From CAZENU01 sp965117035 (GTDB lineage: Bacteria; Chloroflexota; Dehalococcoidia; Lucifugimonadales; CAZENU01), in NCBI GenBank assembly GCA_965117035.1, contig OZ220748.1:558001-622000 (forward strand): a DNA stretch of 64,000 bases. Direction: 5' to 3'. Position 1 is the first letter of the stretch, and each line of letters opens with the position of its first letter. Position numbers and translations under genes: made by a program. Below, piece after piece: positions 33,582-41,025 of this stretch. The notes beneath the pieces were generated by a model that ran no database searches, was not told the origin of the DNA, and worked only from the letters and a program-made list of their open reading frames with translations.

Positions 33582-34373
33582 CTACACGACCGCGCCCGCG
33601 CCGCCGTCGATGTTGATCGACGCGCCCGTGATGTAGCTCGCCCGCTCGGAGGCCAGGAAGGTGATAACGTCGGCGGCCTCCCGCGTCTCGCCGACGCGTC
33701 CCAACGGCGTCCCCTCGGAGCGCCGCGCGTACCACTCCTCCAGCGTCAGACCGGGATCGTCCTCGCGGGCCTTCTCCCATGCCCGTGCGCCCTGTCCGCT
33801 TTTGATCACCCCGATGCACACGGTGTTCACGAGAATGTTCTCGCGGCCGTAGTCCTTCGACATCGCCTTGGTCAGCGCGATTCCCGCCGCGCGGCTGACA
33901 GTTGTCGGGACCGAACCGCCCCTCGGGGCCTTGCCGCCGACGGTCGTCACGTTGATGATCCGGCCTCCGCCCTGGGCCCTCATGTGCGGAATGGCCTCCC
34001 TGGAGCACCTGATCGCCGCGTGCAGCTTCAGGTCGAGATCGGCGTGCCAGGTCTCGTCGGTCGCCGCGTCGAAATGGCCGGCCGACGAAGTCCCGGCGTT
34101 GTTCACCAGTATGTCGATCCGCCCGTGCTCGGCGATGGCGGTCCGGAACAGCGCGGCAATCTGGTCGGGTTGCGTCACGTCGCATGTCACCGCCGTGACC
34201 TTCGCCCCGGTCGCCTGCCGGACCTCCTCCGCGGCGCGTTTCAGCACGTCGGCCCGCCTGGCGCAGATGACCACCTCCGCGCCCTCGGCGGCCAAGCTCA
34301 GCGCCGCGCCCTTTCCGATGCCCTCGCTGCCGCCGGTGATGACCGCCACTTTGCCCTTCAGCCCCATGTCCAT
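33582..34373 (-). CDS. SDR family protein lacking the usual Tyr-Lys pair
   Basis: 263-residue Rossmann protein of the classical SDR length. Cofactor motif TGGSEGIGKG, CDVT and LVNNAG are intact, with Arg after the second strand (ICARRAD) suggesting NADP. The region that should hold YxxxK reads PTTVSRAAGIALTKA: by alignment with P-Y-S-A-S-K-A-A the Tyr is Thr and the Lys is Arg. The upstream Ser is also a Thr (NVTTVGG). Ends GASINIDGGAG as usual. Likely a non-classical or inactive SDR, or one with altered chemistry. Fourth gene of the GlcDEF operon. Confidence 0.88.
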   Translation of the reverse strand: MDMGLKGKVAVITGGSEGIGKGAALSLAAEGAEVVICARRADVLKRAAEEVRQATGAKVTAVTCDVTQPDQIAALFRTAIAEHGRIDILVNNAGTSSAGHFDAATDETWHADLDLKLHAAIRCSREAIPHMRAQGGGRIINVTTVGGKAPRGGSVPTTVSRAAGIALTKAMSKDYGRENILVNTVCIGVIKSGQGARAWEKAREDDPGLTLEEWYARRSEGTPLGRVGETREAADVITFLASERASYITGASINIDGGAGAVV

Positions 34374-34390
34374 CGCAAGCCCCCGTCTGT

Positions 34391-35704
34391 TTATTCCGCG
34401 GAGTAGGACTCGTCCAGCAGGTCGGTCACGTACCTGGTCTCGGTGCGGAGACCGGCCCGCCGTACGCCATTCTGGAGCTGCATGTGGCAGCCAGGATTGG
34501 CCGTGGCGACCACGTCCGCGCCCGTATCCTCTACCGCGCTCATCTTGTTGTCCAGCAGCCTGAGCGAGAAGTCCCGCTGCGTGATCGTGTAGGTCCCGCC
34601 CGCGCCGCAGCACCTCGACGAGTCGGCCATCTCGACCAGCTCGACGCCTGGGATCGAGCGCAGGATGGCGCGCGGCGCCTCGGTGATCCGCTGCGCGTGG
34701 GACAGGTGGCACGAGTCCTGCAGCGTGACGCGGTAGTCGAGCGTGCCCGCTGGCGCGACGAATGGCAGGTCCACCAGGAACTCGTGAATGTCCTTTACCC
34801 GCGCGCTCAGGCGCTCGGCTTCCTCTGCGTACTCCGGATCGCCCGCGAGAAGCTCGCCGTACTCCTTCATCCGTATGCCGCATCCCGCCGACGCGACCAC
34901 GATGGCGTCCACGTCCGCGTCCAGGAACACCTCCACGTTGCGGCGGGCGAGCTCGCGTGCGGTGTCCAGGTCGCCGGAGTGGGAGTTGATCGCGCCGCAG
35001 CAGACCTGCGCCTTCGGCACCACGACCTCGCACCCATTCCTGGCCAGTACCCGGGTCACGGCGTCCATCTCGGGCCCGTGGACCAGCGGCATGACGCAGC
35101 CCGACAGCAGCGCGATCCTGGCCCGGCGCTCGCCGTCCGGGGCGACGACCTGCCCGGCCGCCCTGAATCTCGACCCCGCAATCTCCGGCGCGGACTCCTC
35201 CAGGGACGCAAGTCTGCCAGACAGCAGCCGCAGTACCCGCGACCAGCGCACCAGTCGCCGCACGCCGGACCGCTGGTACAGCCTGAGACCGGCGACCAGT
35301 GCGGAGAGCCACCGCTGCGAAGGCAGCACGCGCTTCAGCAGCACGGCCGCGGCCAGCCGAGCCGGCAGGCGCGGCTTCCGGTAGCGTTCCACGTTGGCCT
35401 TAGTCGCCTCGATCAGCTTGCCGTAGGGCACCCCGGACGGGCACGCGACCTCGCAGGCCCTGCACTGGATGCACAGGTCCCAGTGCCGGAACACGGTCGG
35501 CGTGATTCCAATGCGTCCCTCGTTGACCGCCTTCATCAGGGCGATACGGCCGCGGGGCGACTCGGTCTCCAGGCCGGTCTCGACGTAGGTCGGGCATGCC
35601 TGCAGGCAGAAGCCGCAGTGGACGCACTTGTACAGGTCTTCTTCCGCGGGCGCGTCGGGCCCCGAAAACAGGTCCAGTCCCGCGGGCGTCGGGGCAGCCA
35701 TCAT
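34391..35704 (-). CDS. glcF: GlcF-like (Fe-S)-binding oxidoreductase subunit
   Basis: 437-residue iron-sulfur subunit that takes electrons from the GlcD/GlcE flavoproteins. Two ferredoxin motifs, CVHCGFCLQACPTYVETG and CIQCRACEVACPSGVPYG, are followed by two CCG domains (VCCGAINSH and CCGAGGTYT), the standard GlcF layout. The start overlaps the glcE stop as ATGA. With glcD and glcE it forms a glycolate or D-lactate/2-hydroxyacid dehydrogenase complex. Confidence 0.92.
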   Translation of the reverse strand: MMAAPTPAGLDLFSGPDAPAEEDLYKCVHCGFCLQACPTYVETGLETESPRGRIALMKAVNEGRIGITPTVFRHWDLCIQCRACEVACPSGVPYGKLIEATKANVERYRKPRLPARLAAAVLLKRVLPSQRWLSALVAGLRLYQRSGVRRLVRWSRVLRLLSGRLASLEESAPEIAGSRFRAAGQVVAPDGERRARIALLSGCVMPLVHGPEMDAVTRVLARNGCEVVVPKAQVCCGAINSHSGDLDTARELARRNVEVFLDADVDAIVVASAGCGIRMKEYGELLAGDPEYAEEAERLSARVKDIHEFLVDLPFVAPAGTLDYRVTLQDSCHLSHAQRITEAPRAILRSIPGVELVEMADSSRCCGAGGTYTITQRDFSLRLLDNKMSAVEDTGADVVATANPGCHMQLQNGVRRAGLRTETRYVTDLLDESYSAE

Positions 35705-37044
35705 ATGCCTCCGACGAAGCGGCCGGGATTCAGGGTCCTCGTGGGGTCGTACTGCTCCTTCAGGCGACGCATGACCTCGATGGTGTCTCCGACGTCGTCC
35801 CAGACGTCGAAGCGCGCCTTCACGTCCGGGGGGCAGCGTTCTATGACGGCCAGCCCGCCCAGCGAGTGGGCGGCGGTCCGGGCGCCGGCCAGGATGTCGG
35901 GGAGTCCGCCACGCGCTCGCTCAGCGTCGTCCGAGTACCACCGGGCATGGACGGCGCCGTAGGCCGGGTTCGCCAGCACGGACGGCGGCACGATAAAGTC
36001 GTCCGACAGCCGGGCGAGTTCATCCACGAGCGGGGGAAGCCGTGAGGGCGCGACGTTGAAGCGGACGCCCGCGAGGGGCGTGGTCGGTTCGTCGTATCCG
36101 AAGTCCGTGAGCCCCCGCCACAGGTCCGTGGCAGCGGGCTCCTCCAGCACTTCCACGCTCCCAGGGGCATGACGACCGCATTCCGCCTGGCATTCGCGGA
36201 CGAGCCGGTCGAGCGTCAGCGGCCTGCCCCCCAGCATGATCGCGAGATAGCAGGCCGACGCGGGGAGACCTCCGTCCAGCCTCTCGGCCGTCGACCGGTC
36301 GAAGACGGTGAGCACCAGCGGCAGGACGCTGCTCGAGAAGACCCCGAGCGCGGCGCCAAGTGCCTCCTGGAACGAGTCGAAGCTCGCCAGCACCGTCGCC
36401 CGCCTTGCCGGCAGCGGCGTCAGCTTGAACGACGCCTCGACGATCACGCCAAGGGTCCCCAGGCCGCCCACGTGGAGCCGGGCCATGTCGTAGCCGCTCA
36501 CGTTCTTGACGACACGGCCTCCGGTGCGCGTGATCCGGCCATCAGGCTGTGCGATTGCCATGCCGATCACGGTATCCCTCGGGCTGCCGTACTGCCACCG
36601 GGTCGGCACTCCCATGCTTGTCGCCAGGGTCCCGCCGACCGTGGCCCGGTCCGGCAAGGGAGCGTCGATCGCCAGGAACTGGCCCCGCTCGGCAAGCCGG
36701 GCCTGCAGATCGCTGATCGTAACGCCGGCCTGGACGGTCGCGGTGAGGTCGCCCGGATAGTGGGTGATCCGGTCCAGGCGCGAAGTGTCGACGACCAGGT
36801 CGAGTCGCTCCGGCCGGTTGCCGAGGGCCGTCTGCGTACCACCGCCGCGCGGTGAGACGGCCTTCTCTGCCGACGCGGCGAGACCGAGGAGCCGCGCGAG
36901 CGCGTCGACGTCGCCGGGAGCCGCGGCCACGTCCGGCGTGAGCCCGTCGATATCGTAGTCCGCAGGGCTCTCGGCGACGGGCGCAACCGCCGCAACGTCG
37001 TCCAGGAATCGGCCGCCTGGAGACGGGCGCGTCTCCGTGACCAC
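35701..37044 (-). CDS. glcE: GlcE-like FAD-binding oxidase subunit
   Basis: 447-residue protein with a single PCMH-type FAD domain: VSPRGGGTQTALGNRPERLD, VTISDLQARLAERGQFLAID and ATVGGTLATSMGVP, RWQYGSPRDTVIG, GGRVVKNVSGYDMARL. The C-terminal DPTRTLNPGRFVGG is the usual end of the family. GTG 37044 lies 9 nt after the glcD stop and is the first in-frame start that does not overlap glcD. Somewhat longer than E. coli GlcE. Confidence 0.9.
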   Translation of the reverse strand: MVTETRPSPGGRFLDDVAAVAPVAESPADYDIDGLTPDVAAAPGDVDALARLLGLAASAEKAVSPRGGGTQTALGNRPERLDLVVDTSRLDRITHYPGDLTATVQAGVTISDLQARLAERGQFLAIDAPLPDRATVGGTLATSMGVPTRWQYGSPRDTVIGMAIAQPDGRITRTGGRVVKNVSGYDMARLHVGGLGTLGVIVEASFKLTPLPARRATVLASFDSFQEALGAALGVFSSSVLPLVLTVFDRSTAERLDGGLPASACYLAIMLGGRPLTLDRLVRECQAECGRHAPGSVEVLEEPAATDLWRGLTDFGYDEPTTPLAGVRFNVAPSRLPPLVDELARLSDDFIVPPSVLANPAYGAVHARWYSDDAERARGGLPDILAGARTAAHSLGGLAVIERCPPDVKARFDVWDDVGDTIEVMRRLKEQYDPTRTLNPGRFVGGI

Positions 37045-37052
37045 CGGGCGGC

Positions 37053-38489
37053 CTATATGAACGCGCCGGCGCCGGTCCGGGCGACGGGCTGCGAGTGCGA
37101 GAGTGCGGTCCTGGGCTTGCCTGTAGGGAAGATCTTGCCCGGGTTCAAGCGGCCGCCGGCGCCGAACGCCGGGCCCAGGCGCGCCATGGCCTCCATGTCG
37201 TCTTCGGTGAACATCAGCGGCATGTACTCCTGCTTCTCCAGGCCGATGCCGTGCTCCCCTGACAGCACGCCCCCGTACTCGATGCACAGCTTCAGTATCT
37301 CCCCGCCGATCTCGAGCGTCCGGCGGGTCTGGTCAGGATCGCGCTCGTCGAAGAGTACGGACGGGTGAAGGTTGCCGTCGCCCGCGTGCAGCAGGTTGGC
37401 TATCGGCAGATCGTACTTCTGGGAGAGATCGCCTATCGCGGACAGTACCTCCAGGAGCCGGGTCCTGGGGACCGTGCCGTCCACCAGGTAGTAGTTGGGG
37501 GCCAGCCGGCCGAGCGCGCCGAGGACGCCCTTCCTTCCCTTCCACAGGCGCTCGCGCTCCGCCGCGTCGGCGGCCATCCTGATCTCGATGGGATCGAACT
37601 CGGCGCAGAGGCGCTCTATCTCCTCGGCCTCCTCGCTGACAGACTCGGCGAGGCCATCGACTTCGACCAGGAGCACCGCCTCGGCGTCTTCCGGGTAGAT
37701 GGGGTCGGCAACGGCGTCCATGCACAGCCGGTCCATCATCTCGATGGCCGCCGGGACGATGCCCGCCGCGATGATCGCGGAAACGGTCGCGCTGGCGTGG
37801 TCGATGGCGCGGAAAGCCGCGAGCAGCGTGCGGACCGCCTCAGGCTCCCTCAGCAGACGCACCACGACCTTGGTGACGACGGCCAGCGTGCCCTCGGAGC
37901 CGATGACGATGCCCCGGAGGTCGTAGCCCGGATACTCCCTGTTTCGGCCGCCGAGCCAGTGGACGGAGCCGTCGGCGAGAACGACCTCCATCCCGAGCAC
38001 GTGGTTGGTCGTTACGCCGTAGGCCAGGCAGTGAGGCCCTCCGGAGTTCTCGGCGACGTTGCCGCCAATCGTGCAGGCCCTCTGGCTCGACGGGTCGGGC
38101 GCGAAGTACAGGCCATGCTTCGAGACCGCGGCCGTCAGGTCCAGGTTGACGACGCCGGGCTCGACGACCGCGATCCGGTCGACCGGGTCGACCTCCAGTA
38201 TCTTCGTCATGCGGGTGAGGGCCAGCACGATACCGCCGCGCTCGGCGACGGCCCCGCCGCTCAGCCCCGTTCCGGCGCCGCGGGCGACGATGGGCACCCC
38301 GCGCCGGTGGCAGACCTCCATCACCGCGGACACCTCGGAGGTGGAGGCGGGAAGGACCACGGCGTCGGGAAGTGCCCGGTCGACCGAGCCGTCGTACTCG
38401 AAGACGATCAGGTCTTCCGGCTCGTGAACGACGTACTCGCCGCCCACGATAGCCTCGAGCTCGCCTATCAGACCGCCGCGATCGGACAT
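37053..38489 (-). CDS. glcD: GlcD-like FAD-linked 2-hydroxyacid oxidase subunit
   Basis: Catalytic flavoprotein of a glycolate/D-lactate dehydrogenase complex, 478 residues. The FAD motif VARGAGTGLSGGAV, then IGGNVAENSGGPHCLAYGVTTNHVLG and GSEGTLAVVTKVVVRL, and the C-terminal GEHGIGLEKQEYM and LNPGKIFP match GlcD. Strong promoter upstream at 38517-38546. First gene of a six-gene minus-strand operon ending in recQ. Substrate (glycolate, D-lactate or other) cannot be fixed by sequence alone. Confidence 0.93.
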   Translation of the reverse strand: MSDRGGLIGELEAIVGGEYVVHEPEDLIVFEYDGSVDRALPDAVVLPASTSEVSAVMEVCHRRGVPIVARGAGTGLSGGAVAERGGIVLALTRMTKILEVDPVDRIAVVEPGVVNLDLTAAVSKHGLYFAPDPSSQRACTIGGNVAENSGGPHCLAYGVTTNHVLGMEVVLADGSVHWLGGRNREYPGYDLRGIVIGSEGTLAVVTKVVVRLLREPEAVRTLLAAFRAIDHASATVSAIIAAGIVPAAIEMMDRLCMDAVADPIYPEDAEAVLLVEVDGLAESVSEEAEEIERLCAEFDPIEIRMAADAAERERLWKGRKGVLGALGRLAPNYYLVDGTVPRTRLLEVLSAIGDLSQKYDLPIANLLHAGDGNLHPSVLFDERDPDQTRRTLEIGGEILKLCIEYGGVLSGEHGIGLEKQEYMPLMFTEDDMEAMARLGPAFGAGGRLNPGKIFPTGKPRTALSHSQPVARTGAGAFI

Positions 38490-38516
38490 TGGCCCCTCAC
38501 TGGCACGGATGCCGCC

Positions 38517-38546
38517 ATGATAGAGAATCGCTCAACGGGCGTCCAA
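38517..38546 (-). promoter_or_regulatory. Promoter of the glcDEF operon
   Basis: TTGGAC (38541-38546), 18-nt spacer and TATCAT (38517-38522) on the minus strand, about 28 nt before the glcD ATG. Confidence 0.55.
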
Positions 38547-38634
38547 CTGGACCGTGCGAGCGATTTCTGCCCGTGCCAAATCCACACCTTTGGTTCTCAG
38601 GTAACATATGGGGCGCACTTCTGGGGAAGGACTC

Positions 38635-39561
38635 ATGTCCAAACGCGTTCTTGTAACCGGCGGCGCCGGCTTCGTCGGCTCCCACATCGTAGACCGGCTC
38701 GTGGAGCGGGGCGACGATGTGCTCGTGGTCGACGATATGTCGACCGGCAGCGCCGAGCACGTCAACACGGCTGCCCGGCTCGAGCAGATCGACATACGCG
38801 ACGGCGGCCTCGGGTCGCTCGTCCGATCGTTCAGGCCGCACAGCATCGTCCACTGCGCCGCGCAGGCGTCCGTTCCCGCCTCGATGGCGGACCCGACGCA
38901 CGACGCGGACGTCAACATCGGTGGCGGACTCAATCTCGCACGCGCGGCGATGGACGCCGGGTGCGCCACGTTCGTCTACATAACGACTGGAGGCGCCCTC
39001 TACGGCGACCCGGACTACCTGCCGTGCGACGAGGAGCATCCCGTGCGGCCGATCAGCGCTTACGGCCTGAGCAAGTGGGCGTTCGAGCTGTACGCGCGAA
39101 TGCTGCTGGCCCCGGCGATGCGATTACACGTGCTGAGGCCGGCGAACGTGTACGGCCCGCGGCAGGACCCCCACGGCGAGTCGGGCGTCGTGGCGATCTT
39201 CAGCAATCGGATGCTGAGGGGCGACACGGTCACCGTCAACGGCGACGGCGAGCACACCAGGGACTGGGTATACGTCGAGGACGTGGCGCGGGCATGCGAG
39301 ATGGCATGCGGCGCAGAAGAGCCGGTGACCGTCAACGTCGGGTCGGGCCGCGCCACCAGCGTCAACGAGCTATTCGGTGCTCTGGCGAAGGCGACCGGAT
39401 ACACCCTCCCACCGGTCCACGGACCGGAGCGGCCGGGGGACGTCCGCCACATCTCGCTGGACAGCGCCCGCGCGGAGCGCCTCCTGGGATGGAGTGCCCG
39501 CGTACCGTTCGACGAGGGGCTGCGCCGGACTGTCGACTGGTTCAGGCTGCAAGACACCTAG
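38635..39561 (+). CDS. NAD-dependent sugar-nucleotide epimerase/dehydratase (GalE-like)
   Basis: 308-residue extended SDR acting on a nucleotide sugar. VLVTGGAGFVGSHIVDRL (NAD site), then VDDMSTGSAEHV, the catalytic Ser/Thr in YITTGGALYG and SAYGLSKWAFELY giving YxxxK, and LRPANVYGPRQ. The ATG at 38635 has GGAAGGA 4 nt upstream; the frame extends to 38608 without a site. A UDP-glucose 4-epimerase role is most likely, but related epimerases share these motifs. First gene of the polysaccharide region. Confidence 0.9.
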   Translation: MSKRVLVTGGAGFVGSHIVDRLVERGDDVLVVDDMSTGSAEHVNTAARLEQIDIRDGGLGSLVRSFRPHSIVHCAAQASVPASMADPTHDADVNIGGGLNLARAAMDAGCATFVYITTGGALYGDPDYLPCDEEHPVRPISAYGLSKWAFELYARMLLAPAMRLHVLRPANVYGPRQDPHGESGVVAIFSNRMLRGDTVTVNGDGEHTRDWVYVEDVARACEMACGAEEPVTVNVGSGRATSVNELFGALAKATGYTLPPVHGPERPGDVRHISLDSARAERLLGWSARVPFDEGLRRTVDWFRLQDT

Positions 39562-39653
39562 AGCGCCGACTACCTGTGGGGTCGGGTAGGGCGGCAGGAC
39601 TCCGAGGGGGCCGCTGGCCCGCCATACGACCGAAAGGGAGGCCCGCAGACAAC

Positions 39654-40895
39654 GTGGACGCTCAGCGGGAGGATGCTGCCTCCGGGATCGAGGGAACGGC
39701 GGCCCAGTGGAGGGCGCTGGGATTCCTGGCGCTGTCGACACTCCTGGGCATGACGCTCTGGTTCAGCGCGTCTGCCGTCGTGCCCGCCCTGAACGAGGAG
39801 TGGGACGTTTCGTCGGTCGCAGCGGCGTGGCTGACCATGTCGGTGCAGATAGGCTTCGTGGTGGGGACGTTGCTGAGCGCGACCCTGAACCTCCCCGACC
39901 TGGTCAACTCCCGGAGGCTCATCGCGGCCTCCGCCGTACTGGGCGCGGCCTCGAACGCCGCGTTCGCGCTCCTCGCGTCGGGGCTGGCCGTAGGCATACC
40001 GCTTCGGATGCTGACAGGCGTCTTCCTGGGAGGAGTGTATCCGCCAGGCATGAAGGTGGCGGCGACCTGGTCCCGACGCTACCGCGGGCTCGCGATCGGC
40101 CTGCTCGTCGGCGCGCTCACCGTGGGCTCGGCGACCCCGCACCTCGTTCGCGCCGCGGGCGACATGCCCTGGGAGCGGGTCGTCATGGCCTCGTCGCTGC
40201 TGGCGGTGCTGGGAGCCGGCATAGTCCTGGGCCTCGTCCGCGACGGCCCGTTCGGCGAGGGCGCGCCGAGATTCGACCCCAGGGTCGCGTCGCGCTGCCT
40301 GCTCGAACCCGGGGTACGCCTGGCCAACTTCGGATATCTCGGCCACCAGTGGGAGCTGTACGCCATGTGGACGTGGGTCCCGGTGTTCCTCGCGGAGGCG
40401 CTCGGGATGAGGTCGGGCTCCGAGGCGACCGCAAGCCTGATCGCCTTCTCCGTCATCGCGGTCGGCGGCCTGGGCTGCGTCGCGGCCGGCCTGCTCGCCG
40501 ACCGGGTGGGCAGGACCGCCGTCACGTCCGTCGCCATGATCGCCAGCGGATGCATGGCCCTGCTCGCCGCCGTGCTGGTCGACGCCCCGATGTGGCTGCT
40601 GGTCCCAGTCCTGGTGATATGGGGCTTCACGGTGATCGCCGATTCGGCCCAGTTCTCCGCCGCAATCACCGAGATGAGCCCCGGAGAATACCTGGGGACC
40701 GTGCTGACGATGCAGACGGCGGTCGGGTTCCTGTTCACGCTGCTCACCATCCAGCTCGTGCCGCTGCTCGTCGATTATCACGGCTGGACGTCCGCGTTCG
40801 CCGTGCTCGCGCTCGGACCCGTGTTCGGGGTGTGGGCGATGCTGCGCCTTCGCGGACAGCCGCAGGCGAAGCTACTGGCGGGCGGGCGACGCTGA
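39654..40895 (+). CDS. MFS transporter
   Basis: 413-residue carrier with about 12 hydrophobic spans, starting after a short charged N-terminus (VDAQREDAASGIEGTAAQW). LGFLALSTLLGMTLWFSASA is helix 1, and loops GLLADRVGRTAV and ATWSRRYRGLAIGLLVG match MFS motif A and helix 5 features. GTG 39654 with GGGAGG 12 nt upstream is the best start; the frame extends much further left but overlaps the epimerase gene in another frame. Could export or import a small organic anion; not assigned. Confidence 0.85.
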   Translation: MDAQREDAASGIEGTAAQWRALGFLALSTLLGMTLWFSASAVVPALNEEWDVSSVAAAWLTMSVQIGFVVGTLLSATLNLPDLVNSRRLIAASAVLGAASNAAFALLASGLAVGIPLRMLTGVFLGGVYPPGMKVAATWSRRYRGLAIGLLVGALTVGSATPHLVRAAGDMPWERVVMASSLLAVLGAGIVLGLVRDGPFGEGAPRFDPRVASRCLLEPGVRLANFGYLGHQWELYAMWTWVPVFLAEALGMRSGSEATASLIAFSVIAVGGLGCVAAGLLADRVGRTAVTSVAMIASGCMALLAAVLVDAPMWLLVPVLVIWGFTVIADSAQFSAAITEMSPGEYLGTVLTMQTAVGFLFTLLTIQLVPLLVDYHGWTSAFAVLALGPVFGVWAMLRLRGQPQAKLLAGGRR

Positions 40896-41025
40896 GGGAT
40901 CGCCTCGTGAGCTGGTTTGACCCTCCCATACCCATAGCCTAGAATCGGCCCGCCGGGATATTCGGGCGGCGCCCACTTCCCTCGGTCCAACCATCAACGC
41001 ACCTGCGCGCCCCGTCTCGAAACGA

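Noticed and set aside
37365..39653. Long upstream extension of the MFS frame (to 37365)
   Set aside because: The extension overlaps glcD and the epimerase gene; only the part from 39654 is MFS-like.
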